Below, piece after piece: positions 32,109-41,923 of a stretch of 64,000 bases of DNA. The notes under the pieces are model-generated. The model did no database searches. It worked only from the letters and a program-made list of their open reading frames with translations, and was not told where the DNA came from. A program made the translations under genes and the position numbers. How positions within the stretch are numbered: position 1 is the first letter of the stretch; the number at the start of each line of letters is the position of its first letter. The stretch comes from Humibacter albus DSM 18994 (lineage in GTDB: Bacteria > Actinomycetota > Actinomycetes > Actinomycetales > Microbacteriaceae): NCBI RefSeq assembly GCF_000421825.1, contig NZ_ATXT01000018.1, positions 1 to 64,000 on the forward strand, written 5' to 3'.

Positions 32109-33077
32109 CTACGAGAGCCTATCCAGAACGCGCCGTGCCAACCTGTCAGCCCACTCGGTGCCGGGCACCGCATCGGTGTCGAGCCACTCCAGCTCGGCGT
32201 AGCGCTTGAACCAGGAGACCTGACGCCGGGCGTAGCGCCGCGTCAGCCGCTGGGTCTCGACGATCGCCTCCGCTTCGCTCACCTCGCCGCGCAGCTGCGC
32301 GACCGCTTGCGCGTACCCGATCGCGCGCGGTGCCGTGCTGCCGCTCTCGAGCCCCGCGCGCAGCAACTCGCGCACCTCGTCGAGAAGCCCTGTCTTCCAC
32401 ATGCGCTCGACACGGGCATCCAGTCGAGTCACCAGACGATCGCGCGGCACGCTCGCGCCAACGACGACTGCCGGCGACCAGAGAACGGGACGCTTCGGCA
32501 GCACGGCCCCGTGCCCTTTCTGCTGCAGTTCGGCGATCTCGAGCGCGCGGATGACACGGCGCGGGTTCGCGGCATCCACCTGCTGCGCGGTCTCCGGATC
32601 GAGTCGGCGCAACCGTTCCACGAGCGACGAAAGCCCTGCACTGCCCGCCTCCGCTTCCAGCTGCGCCCTTCGTTCGAGATCCCGACCGGGGAACTCGAAC
32701 TCGTAGAGCACCGACGACACGTACAGTCCGGACCCGCCGACGAGGATCGGCACGGCGCCACGCGAACGGATGTCGTCGATCGCCGCCCTGGCGTGAGGCT
32801 GATACCAGGCCACGGTCGCCTCGTCGGTGATCTCGAGCACGTCGATGAGGTGGTGCGGAATGCCACGCCGTTCTTCGAGCGTGAGCTTGGCCGTGCCGAT
32901 GTCCATGCCGCGGTAGAGCTGCATCGCGTCCGCGCCGACGATCTCGGCGTGAACTCCGCATGCGGCGAGCCTGGTCGTCACCTCGAGTGCGAGATCGCTC
33001 TTGCCGGTGCCCGTGGCCCCGACGATAGCGAGCACGGGCGCCGCGTTCGGATGCGCCCTGTCGCGCGCCGGCGTCAC
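32109..33077 (-). CDS. miaA: tRNA dimethylallyltransferase
   Basis: MiaA adds an isopentenyl group to A37 of tRNAs reading UNN codons. The 322-residue protein has the P-loop [14 protein letters not shown], the DAMQLYRGMDIGTAK motif, PHHLIDVLE, VGGSGLYV, NPRRVIRALE and the C-terminal TRRYARRQVSWFKR. I choose GTG at 33077, 16 bases after the miaB stop; its ribosome binding site is weak, so translation may depend on coupling to miaB. MiaB then methylthiolates the same base. Confidence 0.95.
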   Translation of the reverse strand: MTPARDRAHPNAAPVLAIVGATGTGKSDLALEVTTRLAACGVHAEIVGADAMQLYRGMDIGTAKLTLEERRGIPHHLIDVLEITDEATVAWYQPHARAAIDDIRSRGAVPILVGGSGLYVSSVLYEFEFPGRDLERRAQLEAEAGSAGLSSLVERLRRLDPETAQQVDAANPRRVIRALEIAELQQKGHGAVLPKRPVLWSPAVVVGASVPRDRLVTRLDARVERMWKTGLLDEVRELLRAGLESGSTAPRAIGYAQAVAQLRGEVSEAEAIVETQRLTRRYARRQVSWFKRYAELEWLDTDAVPGTEWADRLARRVLDRLS

Positions 33078-33093
33078 CCGCGTTCCGCGCTCG

Positions 33094-34710
33094 TCACCGC
33101 TCGCCGTCGGCGAGGTCGTAGAGGGGCGTCGTCGGCCCCGCGGGCGACGCGGCTTCCAGTCGCGAGCGGAGGGTCGGCAGACCCAGCGAGATCCGGCCGC
33201 CGCCGCTCTCCCCCTGCGCCGGAACCGCGCACGAGGCGGACTCGGCGGCGTCCCAGGCGTCGCCGGCACGAGTGCGGCGCACCCGCAGCGCCTGACCGGC
33301 ACCGGCATCGGCCAGCAGGTGGAAGGGTGCGGCGTGCGTGATGCGCACCGTGACGACATCGCCGGGGCGGGGCGTCTCGGAACCTTGCGGGACCTCGAAG
33401 TGCACGAGGCGGCTGTCTTCGGCGCGACCGCTCAGGCGGTGCGTCTCGGCGTCCTTCTTGCCTTCTCCGGTGGACACGAGCACCTGGACTTCGCGTCCGA
33501 CGAGTCTCTCGTTCTCTTCCAGGCCGATGCGTTCCTGCAGCTCGATGAGCCGGTCGTAACGATCTTGCACGACCGCTTTCGGCACCTGATCGGGCATCGT
33601 GGCCGCCGGCGTGCCGGGGCGTGCCGAGTACTGGAAGGTGAACGCGGAGGCGAATCGTGCCTCTTCGACGACGCGGAGCGTCTCTTGGAAGTCCTCCTCG
33701 GTCTCGCCCGGGAATCCCACGATGATGTCCGTGCTGATCGCCGCGTGCGGGATGCGCGCACGCACCCTGTCGAGAATGCCCAGGAACTTCTGCGAGCGGT
33801 AGCTTCGGCGCATCGCCCGAAGCACGCGATCGGAGCCCGACTGCAACGGCATGTGCAGCTGCGGCATCACCGCCGGCGTCTCCGCCATGGCGTCGATCAC
33901 GTCGTCCGTGAACGCGGCCGGGTGCGGCGAGGTGAACCGGATGCGCTCCAGTCCTTCGATCTGCCCGGCTGCCCGCAGCAGCTTGCCGAATGCGAAACGA
34001 TCCCCGAAGTCGACGCCGTAGGAGTTCACATTCTGACCGAGCAGCGTGACCTCGACGACGCCATCGTCGACGAGGGACTGGATCTCCGCGAGCACGTCAC
34101 CGGGACGGCGATCGTTCTCCTTGCCACGCAGTGACGGCACGATGCAGAACGTGCACGTGTTGTTGCAGCCGACGGAGATGGACACCCATCCGCTGTACGT
34201 GGACTCGCGCTTGGTGGGCAGCGTCGACGGGAATGTCTCGAGCGCGTCGAGAATCTCCACCTGCGCCTCGTGATTGTGCCGCGCGCGCTCCAGCAGGCTC
34301 GGGAGTGATCCCATGTTGTGGGTGCCGAAGACCACATCGACCCACGGCGCCTTCTCGAGAATGACGTTCTTGTCCTTCTGCGCCAGGCATCCGCCGACGG
34401 CGATCTGCATGCCCGCGTGCCGGCGTTTCACCGACGCGAGGTGTCCGAGATTCCCATACAGCTTGTTGTCGGCGTTCTCGCGAACCGCACACGTGTTGAT
34501 CACCACGACGTCGGGCTCGCCATCGGCGGCGGGCCTATAGCCGGCGGCCTCCAACGACCCGCTCAAGCGCTCGGAGTCGTGCACGTTCATCTGGCAGCCG
34601 TAGGTGCGAACCTCGTACGTGCGCACCCGGCCGTCATCGTCGAGCGCCGCATCCGACACGGCGATCGGCGTCGGCGCCGAACTGGGTCGGACTCGATCGA
34701 CAATGCTCAT
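33094..34710 (-). CDS. miaB: tRNA-2-methylthio-N6-dimethylallyladenosine synthase
   Basis: This radical-SAM methylthiotransferase acts on i6A37 after MiaA. The 538-residue protein has the UPF0004 domain with three cluster cysteines (YGCQMN, NTCAVRE, GGCLAQ), the radical-SAM CX3CX2C in [16 protein letters not shown], and a TRAM domain. The C-terminus carries an extra 50-60 residues beyond TRAM with no recognised motif. TAGACT stands nine bases before the ATG, and no Shine-Dalgarno is visible. Confidence 0.96.
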   Translation of the reverse strand: MSIVDRVRPSSAPTPIAVSDAALDDDGRVRTYEVRTYGCQMNVHDSERLSGSLEAAGYRPAADGEPDVVVINTCAVRENADNKLYGNLGHLASVKRRHAGMQIAVGGCLAQKDKNVILEKAPWVDVVFGTHNMGSLPSLLERARHNHEAQVEILDALETFPSTLPTKRESTYSGWVSISVGCNNTCTFCIVPSLRGKENDRRPGDVLAEIQSLVDDGVVEVTLLGQNVNSYGVDFGDRFAFGKLLRAAGQIEGLERIRFTSPHPAAFTDDVIDAMAETPAVMPQLHMPLQSGSDRVLRAMRRSYRSQKFLGILDRVRARIPHAAISTDIIVGFPGETEEDFQETLRVVEEARFASAFTFQYSARPGTPAATMPDQVPKAVVQDRYDRLIELQERIGLEENERLVGREVQVLVSTGEGKKDAETHRLSGRAEDSRLVHFEVPQGSETPRPGDVVTVRITHAAPFHLLADAGAGQALRVRRTRAGDAWDAAESASCAVPAQGESGGGRISLGLPTLRSRLEAASPAGPTTPLYDLADGER

Positions 34711-34719
34711 AGTGCCGTT

Positions 34720-34725
34720 AGTCTA
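34720..34725 (-). promoter_or_regulatory. -10 box candidate for miaB-miaA-dapF
   Basis: TAGACT ends nine bases before the miaB ATG. This would give a leader of about two bases or none. The spacing is at the long end for a leaderless start. Confidence 0.4.
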
Positions 34726-34794
34726 CGTTCCCGGCCTGACTGCTTCGGACCGGTTCGCATCGCGAAAGATGCGCCGATGTGGAACGACATCCCC

Positions 34795-35604
34795 TCACCG
34801 GAACCGCACGGTTCCCCGGCCGTTCGAGGAACCGTGCGGATGCCCTTCCAACGCGCGCCGTACCGCGCTGCGGACCGTCTCGCCGTCGTATCCCTTGCGA
34901 GCCAGATATCCGCTCAGGCGGCGCACCGCCACCTCATAGTCCACGCTGGTCAACTGGCGTGCGCGCGTGGTCGCCAGCTCGAGCGCTCGCTCGAGCTCGT
35001 CGTCGCGGTCGAGCTCAGCCATCGCTTCCTCGATCACCTCCGGCGCCAGGTGCCGCCGCCGCAGCTCTTGCTCGATCGCAGCCCGCCCCGCGCCCTTGCG
35101 TGTATGCAGCGTGTAGACGACCGATACAGCCAGAGACGCGTCATCGACGAGCCCGATGCTCTCGAGCCGGTCGAGCTCCGCGGCCGCCGTCTGCTCGTCG
35201 ACGTCTCGCTTCGCAAGAACCTGCTCGAGCTCCCAGCGCGACATGCCGCGCCGTGCGAGCTGATGGATCGCGACATTTCCCGCGCGCGCTGACGATCGGT
35301 CCCGGCCCGTGCGGCTCATGCCGCCGACGGCGCGTTCCGCTACGTCATCGTCGCGCCCTGCGCCGGCACGACGCGCGCGGTGCGAATGGCGCTCCGACTC
35401 GGCGTCGTCGTTCTCGCCCTCGCTCTCGGCGATCGCCTCCACCCGGGCCAGTGCTTCACGCGCTGCCTCGGAGGGTTGAGCACCGGGCAGATAGGTCACC
35501 GGCGCGAGGCCCTCCCGCGCGGTGCTCTCTCTCTTCAGACCTCGCCCCGCGCCCTTGCCACCGGTGCCCGACACCGATCCCGCTGACGGAAACTGGACCA
35601 CCAT
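34795..35604 (-). CDS. recX: Recombination regulatory protein RecX
   Basis: RecX binds RecA filaments and limits their activity. The 269-residue protein has the RecX three-helix repeats in the C-terminal two thirds (AIHQLARRGMSRWELEQVLAKRDV, LDRLESIGLVDDASLA, GRAAIEQELRRRHLAPEVIEEAM, RLSGYLARKGYDGETVRSAV). The first 100 residues are charged and probably disordered, longer than E. coli RecX. It follows recA by 18 bases. Confidence 0.94.
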   Translation of the reverse strand: MVVQFPSAGSVSGTGGKGAGRGLKRESTAREGLAPVTYLPGAQPSEAAREALARVEAIAESEGENDDAESERHSHRARRAGAGRDDDVAERAVGGMSRTGRDRSSARAGNVAIHQLARRGMSRWELEQVLAKRDVDEQTAAAELDRLESIGLVDDASLAVSVVYTLHTRKGAGRAAIEQELRRRHLAPEVIEEAMAELDRDDELERALELATTRARQLTSVDYEVAVRRLSGYLARKGYDGETVRSAVRRALEGHPHGSSNGRGTVRFR

Positions 35605-35622
35605 CGTGCTGCCCGTGCCTCG

Positions 35623-36696
35623 CTACGCGCCCTTGCGCTGCGCGAGCTTCGTCTCTATCGACTCGACATTGGAGGTCTCGTCGGCTTTGGCATCCGGATC
35701 GTCGACGACGCCGAGTTTGATCAAGATCTTGCGCTCGATCTCCGCGGCGATGTCGGGGTTCTTGATCAAGAAGTTGCGAGAGTTCTCCTTGCCCTGACCG
35801 AGCTGATCTCCCTCGTACGTGTACCAGGCGCCGGACTTCTTGACGATGCCATGCTCCACGCCGAAGTCGAGCAGGCTGCCCTCGCGCGAAATTCCGACGC
35901 CGTAGAGGATGTCGAACTCCGCCTGCTTGAACGGCGGCGCCATCTTGTTCTTGACCACCTTGACGCGTGTGCGGTTGCCGACCGCGTCGGTTCCGTCTTT
36001 GAGCGTCTCGATGCGGCGGATGTCCAGCCGTACGGAGGCGTAGAACTTCAGCGCCTTGCCGCCGGAGGTGGTCTCCGGGCTGCCGAAGAACACTCCGACC
36101 TTCTCACGCAGCTGGTTGATGAAGATCATCGTGGTGCCGGTCTGGTTGAGCGCGCCGGTGAGCTTGCGAAGCGCTTGAGACATGAGCCGCGCCTGCAGGC
36201 CGACATGCGAGTCGCCCATCTCGCCCTCGATCTCCGCGCGCGGTACGAGCGCCGCCACCGAGTCGATGACGATGAGGTCGATCGATCCGCTGCGCACGAG
36301 CATGTCCGCGATCTCGAGCGCCTGCTCCCCCGTGTCGGGCTGCGACACGAGCAGCGAGTCGATGTCCACGCCGAGCTTCTTGGCGTATTCGGGATCGAGC
36401 GCGTGTTCTGCGTCGATGAAGGCGGCGATGCCGCCGCCCTTCTGCGCATTGGCGATGGCGTGCAGCGTCAGGGTCGTCTTACCCGACGACTCCGGACCGT
36501 AGATCTCGACGATGCGCCCGCGCGGAAGCCCGCCGATTCCGAGCGCCACATCGAGTGCGATGGAGCCGGTCGGCACGACCTCGACGGGTGCGCGCTCGTC
36601 GCTGCCCAGGCGCATGACCGACCCCTTGCCGAACTGACGGTCGATCTGGGCCAGAGCGGTTTCGAGGGCCTTTTCGCGATCCGCTGGTGTGGGCAT
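35623..36696 (-). CDS. recA: Recombinase RecA
   Basis: RecA forms filaments on single-stranded DNA, drives strand exchange and triggers LexA cleavage. The 357-residue protein has Walker A GPESSGKT at 67-74, the [10 protein letters not shown] Walker B, the [21 protein letters not shown] loop region, and the typical acidic/basic tail. GGAAG precedes the ATG. A LexA-like palindrome lies about 142 bases upstream. Confidence 0.98.
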   Translation of the reverse strand: MPTPADREKALETALAQIDRQFGKGSVMRLGSDERAPVEVVPTGSIALDVALGIGGLPRGRIVEIYGPESSGKTTLTLHAIANAQKGGGIAAFIDAEHALDPEYAKKLGVDIDSLLVSQPDTGEQALEIADMLVRSGSIDLIVIDSVAALVPRAEIEGEMGDSHVGLQARLMSQALRKLTGALNQTGTTMIFINQLREKVGVFFGSPETTSGGKALKFYASVRLDIRRIETLKDGTDAVGNRTRVKVVKNKMAPPFKQAEFDILYGVGISREGSLLDFGVEHGIVKKSGAWYTYEGDQLGQGKENSRNFLIKNPDIAAEIERKILIKLGVVDDPDAKADETSNVESIETKLAQRKGA

Positions 36697-36837
36697 GTTG
36701 TGGCTTCCTTTCGCCGGGACAGTGAAGTGAACTCGCTGCTTCGTACCGTAGGACGCACCTGCGACATCCGGATGTCTGCAGCCCAGAGAAGTGGATAACT
36801 CGCTTCGAGAGGAACTGTGACCTCAGAGTATCAACTA

Positions 36838-36853
36838 CCGAACATCTCTTCGG
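36838..36853. promoter_or_regulatory. LexA-like box upstream of recA
   Basis: CCGAACATCTCTTCGG is a symmetric element (CCGAA/TTCGG) that matches 13 of 16 positions of TCGAAC-N4-GTTCGA. It lies in the 228-base gap between DUF3046 and recA. It is weaker than the lexA box. Confidence 0.5.
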
Positions 36854-36924
36854 CAATCGGTGGGCGTGTCGCACGGCGTCGGCCGTCGATGTGCGCAGAC
36901 ATCCACGAGGGGTCCGGTGCCCGG

Positions 36925-37152
36925 TCAGGAGGTGCGCGGCTCCGGAAGGCCGACGCCGTGACGGCGCTCGACCGGAACCTCCATGGCGTCGCATAGGGCG
37001 ACCCAGACCTCGCGTTCGGAGATCCCGGCCGCCAGGGCCTGATCCGCGGTGCGGCCGCCGAGCTTGTCGATCACGAGATCGCGCAGCAGTGCGCGCCCAT
37101 ACTGCTCGCCGAACTCTGTCGCGACGGCACGTCGGAACTCGCTGAAACGCAC
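36925..37152 (-). CDS. DUF3046 protein
   Basis: The 75-residue protein begins VRFSEFRRAVATEFGEQYGR and has the family core DLVIDKLGGRTADQALAAG and EVWVALCDAMEVP. DUF3046 genes lie upstream of recA across actinobacteria; the function is unknown. The GTG start has TATGCT six bases upstream and no ribosome binding site, so it is probably leaderless. Confidence 0.88.
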   Translation of the reverse strand: MRFSEFRRAVATEFGEQYGRALLRDLVIDKLGGRTADQALAAGISEREVWVALCDAMEVPVERRHGVGLPEPRTS

Positions 37153-37158
37153 CGCGCC

Positions 37159-37164
37159 AGCATA
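37159..37164 (-). promoter_or_regulatory. -10 box of a probable leaderless promoter for DUF3046
   Basis: TATGCT, GGCGCG, GTG on the minus strand. It is downstream of the clgR terminator, so it would give the DUF3046 gene its own promoter. Confidence 0.5.
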
Positions 37165-37260
37165 GGCCGTCGTGCACGCGTCAGGGGCATGGCATGATGC
37201 CGACGGCCCGACGGTCCGGCGGGCGGACGCGGAATACGAGCTCGGCGCTGCTCACACGAA

Positions 37261-37285
37261 GAACGCCCCGCGATGCGGGGCGTTC
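37261..37285 (-). terminator. clgR terminator
   Basis: GAACGCCCCGC-GAT-GCGGGGCGTTC is a perfect eleven-pair hairpin. It lies 48 bases after the clgR stop and before DUF3046. On the minus strand it is followed by TTCGTG, a short U-rich trace only. Confidence 0.8.
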
Positions 37286-37333
37286 TGGTTCGTGGACGGC
37301 GACGCGGGTCGGACCGAGGCCCGGCCATCGCCG

Positions 37334-37645
37334 TCAGTGTGCGACGAGGTCGGCGTCGAGTTCTGCGACGAACTCGTCGGGAACGGTGTCGGGGATGACC
37401 TGGTCGATGCCCTCGAGCACCGCGAGCCGGTCACCGACTTCGCGCATGATCACGGCGATCGGGGTGTCCAGAGCGTCGGCCACCGAGGCGAGGATCTCGC
37501 TCGAAGCCTCTTTCTGTCCCCGTTCGACCTCGCTGAGATAGCCCAGCGCGACGCTCGCCCGGCTTGCGACCTGACGAAGAGTGCGCCCCTTCTGCAGGCG
37601 GAAGTCCCGCAGCACGTCGCCGAGTTCCTGACGTACAAGAATCAT
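37334..37645 (-). CDS. clgR: ClgR-type XRE-family regulator
   Basis: ClgR activates Clp protease and stress genes in actinobacteria and is itself a Clp substrate. The 103-residue protein has a helix-turn-helix at about 20-45 (RTLRQVASRASVALGYLSEVERGQKEASSE), the hallmark ClgR segment, followed by an acidic C-terminal part. GGAGG stands five bases before the ATG. The place next to cinA, pgsA and recA is the conserved clgR locus. I did not find a convincing ClgR box upstream. Confidence 0.88.
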   Translation of the reverse strand: MILVRQELGDVLRDFRLQKGRTLRQVASRASVALGYLSEVERGQKEASSEILASVADALDTPIAVIMREVGDRLAVLEGIDQVIPDTVPDEFVAELDADLVAH

Positions 37646-37794
37646 CGGAGCCTCCTTTTCTCTTCCTGCCACAACCTTCGATCGACCTCCGCCGATCGTA
37701 GCCACGCTTCTCTCATTCGGTCCTAGAACTCTAACCATCGATCACTGGAGTTTGGGTGTGAAGCACACAGCATGTAACCGAATCGGTGCCATCG

Positions 37795-38322
37795 CTATTC
37801 CGCCTCGCCCGGTCGATGCGGGGTCTCGGCCCCGATGACGAAACGGTCGGCGAGCGCGTCGACGACAGCATCCACCGTCGCCGCCCGGATCTGCGCACGA
37901 GACCCGGTGAGAGCCAGTTCGATCACCTCGTCGGCATCGCCATGGGAGAGTCCGACGAAGACCGTCCCCGGCTTCCTGCCGCCTTGAGGATCCGGGCCCG
38001 CGACGCCCGTCGTCGCGACCCCGATGTCGGCCGCACGACCGGCCACGGCAAGACGCGAGCGCACGCCCCGTGCGAGTTGTCGAGCGACCTCGGGATGCAC
38101 GGGCCCCTCGGCGGCGAGCAGAGCGGCATCCACGCCGGCCAGCGTGTGCTTCAACTCCGTCGCGTAGACGACGACGCCTCCCACGACCACGGCAGACGCC
38201 CCGGCCGGCGCAGTCAGCTCCGCCGCGACGGCGCCACCGGTCAACGACTCCGCGACGGCCAGCGTCAGACCGCGTTCGGTGAGGCGCGAGATCAGCGCGG
38301 TCGTGGCGTCCGCCGAGGTCAT
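37795..38322 (-). CDS. cinA: CinA C-terminal domain protein (nicotinamide-nucleotide amidase type)
   Basis: The 175-residue protein consists of the CinA/PncC domain alone, without the N-terminal molybdopterin-binding-like domain. It has LAVAESLTGGAVAAEL, VVYATELK, ATTGVAGPDPQGGRKPGTVFVGL. PncC enzymes deamidate nicotinamide mononucleotide for NAD salvage. The ATG overlaps the pgsA stop by four bases. A damage-related role is often assumed from its recA neighbourhood but is not shown by the sequence. Confidence 0.93.
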   Translation of the reverse strand: MTSADATTALISRLTERGLTLAVAESLTGGAVAAELTAPAGASAVVVGGVVVYATELKHTLAGVDAALLAAEGPVHPEVARQLARGVRSRLAVAGRAADIGVATTGVAGPDPQGGRKPGTVFVGLSHGDADEVIELALTGSRAQIRAATVDAVVDALADRFVIGAETPHRPGEAE

Positions 38323-38921
38323 GTCGCGTCTCGCCTCGTGCGCAGCCGGTACGCCTCCCACAGGTAGTCGAGACCGGACCACACGGTGAGCACCAGCGCG
38401 ATGCCCATGAGCACCCAGTTCAGCCAGAAGATCCAGTCCCCGATGACGGTCCACAACGGAGCGAGCGCGAACGAGATCGCCACTGCTTGAGCGACGGTCT
38501 TCAGCTTGCCGCCGCGGCCGGCGGGCATCACGTTTCCCCGCGGCAGTTCGATCATGCGCCACACGGTGATGCCGACTTCGCGAACGACGATCACGATCGT
38601 GACCCACCACCACAGCTCACCGAGGATGGAGAGACAGACCAGCGCTCCCGAGGTGAGCAGCTTGTCGGCGATCGGATCGAGGATCTTGCCGAGGTCGGTG
38701 ACGAGTCCGCGGCGTCGCGCGATCGCACCGTCCACACCGTCGGTCGCGATGGCGAGGATGAAGAGCCCGGCCGCGATCCAGCGCAGCACACCATCAGCCT
38801 GGTCGTCCGCGAGCAGAAGCCAGAAGAAGACGGGCGCCAGCAGTATGCGCACGACCGTGATGGCATTCGGCAGATTGAAGTTCCCGGATTTCGCGGGTGT
38901 CACGGCGCCGGAGTCGGTCAT
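38319..38921 (-). CDS. pgsA: CDP-alcohol phosphatidyltransferase (phosphatidylglycerophosphate synthase)
   Basis: This membrane enzyme joins CDP-diacylglycerol and glycerol-3-phosphate. The 200-residue protein has about five membrane helices and the signature D-x2-DG-x2-AR-x8-G-x3-D-x3-D in TDGVDGAIARRRGLVTDLGK followed by ILDPIADKL. TAGGCT stands six bases before the ATG, without a ribosome binding site. It is coupled to cinA by a four-base overlap. Confidence 0.94.
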   Translation of the reverse strand: MTDSGAVTPAKSGNFNLPNAITVVRILLAPVFFWLLLADDQADGVLRWIAAGLFILAIATDGVDGAIARRRGLVTDLGKILDPIADKLLTSGALVCLSILGELWWWVTIVIVVREVGITVWRMIELPRGNVMPAGRGGKLKTVAQAVAISFALAPLWTVIGDWIFWLNWVLMGIALVLTVWSGLDYLWEAYRLRTRRDAT

Positions 38922-38927
38922 GGAGCA

Positions 38928-38933
38928 AGCCTA
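38928..38933 (-). promoter_or_regulatory. -10 box of a probable leaderless pgsA promoter
   Basis: TAGGCT, TGCTCC, ATG on the minus strand, in the 60-base gap after ftsK. Confidence 0.55.
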
Positions 38934-38981
38934 CGGGGACGACCACCGGGTGCGATCGTCTCGCGCACCGTCCGAGCCGCG

Positions 38982-41849
38982 TCAGTCGCGGCCTGTGAGA
39001 CCCCACGCATCTTCGTCCGAGTCTCCATCGACCTCTTCGAGCCCGTCGAACCGGCCCGTCACCGGATCGCCGTCGTACCTGTCGTCTCCCGATGAGGCAG
39101 GAGGCTGGGACGTGGAGCCCTGGCCCGACGGCGCCGCGGCCGCCGCTGCCTGCCCGGCGGAGGTTTGACCCGCGGATGTCTGCGCACCGTTCGAAGGCGC
39201 CTGAGGCGCCGATCGGTCGTCAACTCCACGCAGCCGGGCGAGCACCTGTGGGAGCTGCTCCGGCGTGACCAGAACGTCTCGGGCTTTCGACCCTTCGGAC
39301 GGGCCCACGATGTCGCGAGACTCGAGCAGGTCCATCAGGCGTCCCGCCTTCGCGAACCCGACGCGCAGCTTGCGCTGCAGCATCGATGTGGATCCGAACT
39401 GGCTCGACACGATGAGCTCCGCGGCCGCGAGAAGCAGCTCGAGGTCGTCGCCGATGTCGGAGTCGATCTGCTTCTTCTCGGGACCCGCCGCCACATCCTG
39501 GCGGTACTCCGGCCGCGCCTGGCCCGTGACGTGTTCCACGACGCGCTGGATCTCGCTCTCGGAGACCCATGCACCCTGCACGCGGAGCGGTTTGGAGGCG
39601 CCCATGGGAAGGAACAGGCCGTCGCCCTGGCCGATCAGCTTCTCGGCACCGGGTTGATCGAGGATGACGCGCGAGTCGGTGACGCTCGAGACCGCGAGAG
39701 CGAAACGCGACGGCACGTTCGCCTTGATCAGGCCGGTGACGACATCCACCGAGGGACGCTGCGTCGCGAGCACCAGGTGGATTCCCGACGCACGCGCCAG
39801 CTGCGTGATGCGCACGATCGAGTCTTCGACATCTCTGGGTGCCACCATCATCAGGTCGGCGAGCTCGTCGACCACGACCAGCAGGTAGGGATAGGGCTTC
39901 AGCTTGCGCTCACTGCCCTCGGGCAGCACGATCTCGTCGTTGCGCACGGCCTTGTTGAAGTCGTCGATGTGCCTGAAGCCGAAGCTCGCCAGGTCGTCGT
40001 AGCGCATGTCCATCTCTTTGACGACCCACTGCAGCGCCTCGGCGGCCTTCTTCGGGCTCGTGATGATCGGCGTGATCAGATGCGGAACACCCGCATAGAC
40101 CGCGAGCTCGACTCGCTTCGGATCGACGAGCACCATGCGCACTTCACTCGGCTTGGCACGCATGAGCACGCTCGTGATCATCGCGTTCACGAACACCGAC
40201 TTGCCCGTGCCGGTGGCTCCCGCCACCAGCAGGTGCGGCATCTTGGCCAGATTCGCCACCACGAAGCCGCCGCCGACGTCTTTGCCCACTCCGATCGTCA
40301 TCGGATGATGGCTGTTCGCCGCAGCCGCGGAGCGCAGCACATCGCCCAGCGACACGGTCTCGCGATCGGAATTGGGGATCTCTACGCCGATCGCGCTCTT
40401 GCCGGGAATCGGCGAGAGGATGCGCACCTCGTTCGACGCCACGGCGTAGGAGAGGTTCTTGCTCAAAGCGGTGACGCGCTCGACCTTGACACCCGGCCCG
40501 AGTTCGATCTCGTACTGCGTGACCGTCGGGCCGCGCGAGAAGCCGGTGACACGGGCATCCACCCCGAACTGCTCCAGAACGGAGGTGATGGCGGCCACCA
40601 CCTCATCGTTCGCCGCTGATCGGGTCTTCGCCGGGGTCCCGGCCGCCAGCGTGGATGCCGCCGGCAGCACGTACGGTGCGTCGGGGACGCCGTCCAGCGG
40701 TCGTGCGGCCTCGGCGGCCGCCTCGTCGAACTCGTCGTCGGTCAGAGCACCGAACCCGGGCAGTACCTCCGTTGCACCGTCTGGCCGGAGTCCAGTGGGA
40801 GTCGTGCCCGTGCGCGCCACATCACCGGTGAAACGGCTGACCGCGTTCTCCGCATCCTTCAGATCGGCGAGAACCTCGGTCTTGTAGTCCTGCGGTCCGG
40901 GCTCGAGCGCGGTGTCGAAGCTTCCCGTTCCCGCTGAGTCGCCGCCGAGAACCTCGGTGAACGAGGGGCCGGCCGGCTCGAATTCGGGATCGACCTCACG
41001 CCCGCTCTTGTTGCGACGCCACCACGGCATGCTCTCCTCGGCGCCGTCTGCTTCGGAGTCGTCATCCGCCGACTTGCGGCGTCGCTTCTTCGTCGGCTCG
41101 GCTTCGTCGGTCTGCGCCTCCTGCTCGGCGGTGTCCGGCTGCTGCGCCCCGAACAGGTACGCGTAGAGCTCGCTCAGCCGGCGCCCGATGCGAGTGGGCG
41201 GCGTCTTCGTGATGATCAGGATGCTCAACAGCAGCAGCACGATCACGACCGCCGCCGCGCCGACCGGTGTCAGGACGGCGACCAGCGGAGCACCGACCAT
41301 CCAGCCGATGACCCCACCCGCCTTGGCGAGCTCGTCGATGCCGTCGCTGGGCTGCGGCCGTGCGGAGAAGACCTCGCACAGGGCGGACACCGTGACGAGC
41401 AGGAGCGCCAGCCCGATGCCGATGCGCGTGTTGTCATGCACGGACGCGGGATGCCGGAACAGCCAGATCGCGAGCAACAACATGATCACGGGAAGCCCGA
41501 AGGCCACGCGTCCGAACAGCCCGCCGAAGGTCCAGTGATCGAGCTGCTGCGCCACCGCGTTGTCGATCAGGAACCACTCCACGATCGCACCGGCGACCGC
41601 GAGGAGCACGATGAAGAACGGCAGGCCGTCCCGCCGCTCCTCCTTGGCGAGCTGCTCCGGGCCGAACGCGCGTGCCGCCCCGCCGACGAGGTGAGCGAGG
41701 CCCAGCCATGCGCGCGCGAGGACGCCGCGTTCCGGTTGCGGTGCGGGCAGCACCTTCGTCTTCTGGGTCGTCGCCTTGCTCGACGATGTGCGCGCCGACG
41801 ACGCGCCACGCGAGCGGGCGCGCGGGGTCGACTTCGTGCTCGTGGCCAT
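38982..41849 (-). CDS. ftsK: DNA translocase FtsK/SpoIIIE
   Basis: FtsK pumps chromosome termini through the closing septum. The 955-residue protein has an N-terminal membrane domain with about four helices (roughly 45-200), an acidic linker (about 225-400), the RecA-like motor with Walker [17 protein letters not shown], Walker [14 protein letters not shown], and a C-terminal gamma winged helix that reads KOPS-like sites ([23 protein letters not shown]). I choose ATG at 41849; a TTG ten codons upstream has no better support. A -10 box lies seven bases upstream. Confidence 0.96.
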   Translation of the reverse strand: MATSTKSTPRARSRGASSARTSSSKATTQKTKVLPAPQPERGVLARAWLGLAHLVGGAARAFGPEQLAKEERRDGLPFFIVLLAVAGAIVEWFLIDNAVAQQLDHWTFGGLFGRVAFGLPVIMLLLAIWLFRHPASVHDNTRIGIGLALLLVTVSALCEVFSARPQPSDGIDELAKAGGVIGWMVGAPLVAVLTPVGAAAVVIVLLLLSILIITKTPPTRIGRRLSELYAYLFGAQQPDTAEQEAQTDEAEPTKKRRRKSADDDSEADGAEESMPWWRRNKSGREVDPEFEPAGPSFTEVLGGDSAGTGSFDTALEPGPQDYKTEVLADLKDAENAVSRFTGDVARTGTTPTGLRPDGATEVLPGFGALTDDEFDEAAAEAARPLDGVPDAPYVLPAASTLAAGTPAKTRSAANDEVVAAITSVLEQFGVDARVTGFSRGPTVTQYEIELGPGVKVERVTALSKNLSYAVASNEVRILSPIPGKSAIGVEIPNSDRETVSLGDVLRSAAAANSHHPMTIGVGKDVGGGFVVANLAKMPHLLVAGATGTGKSVFVNAMITSVLMRAKPSEVRMVLVDPKRVELAVYAGVPHLITPIITSPKKAAEALQWVVKEMDMRYDDLASFGFRHIDDFNKAVRNDEIVLPEGSERKLKPYPYLLVVVDELADLMMVAPRDVEDSIVRITQLARASGIHLVLATQRPSVDVVTGLIKANVPSRFALAVSSVTDSRVILDQPGAEKLIGQGDGLFLPMGASKPLRVQGAWVSESEIQRVVEHVTGQARPEYRQDVAAGPEKKQIDSDIGDDLELLLAAAELIVSSQFGSTSMLQRKLRVGFAKAGRLMDLLESRDIVGPSEGSKARDVLVTPEQLPQVLARLRGVDDRSAPQAPSNGAQTSAGQTSAGQAAAAAAPSGQGSTSQPPASSGDDRYDGDPVTGRFDGLEEVDGDSDEDAWGLTGRD

Positions 41850-41856
41850 GAGATCA

Positions 41857-41862
41857 AAGGTA
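41857..41862 (-). promoter_or_regulatory. -10 box of a probable leaderless ftsK promoter
   Basis: TACCTT, TGATCTC, ATG on the minus strand, in the 74-base gap after rnj. No ribosome binding site is present between box and start. Confidence 0.5.
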
Positions 41863-41923
41863 GCGGGGGCGTCCGTCAACGCCCGTGAGCACGAGCGGGT
41901 GTCTCGCAGATGGAAGCCGGAGG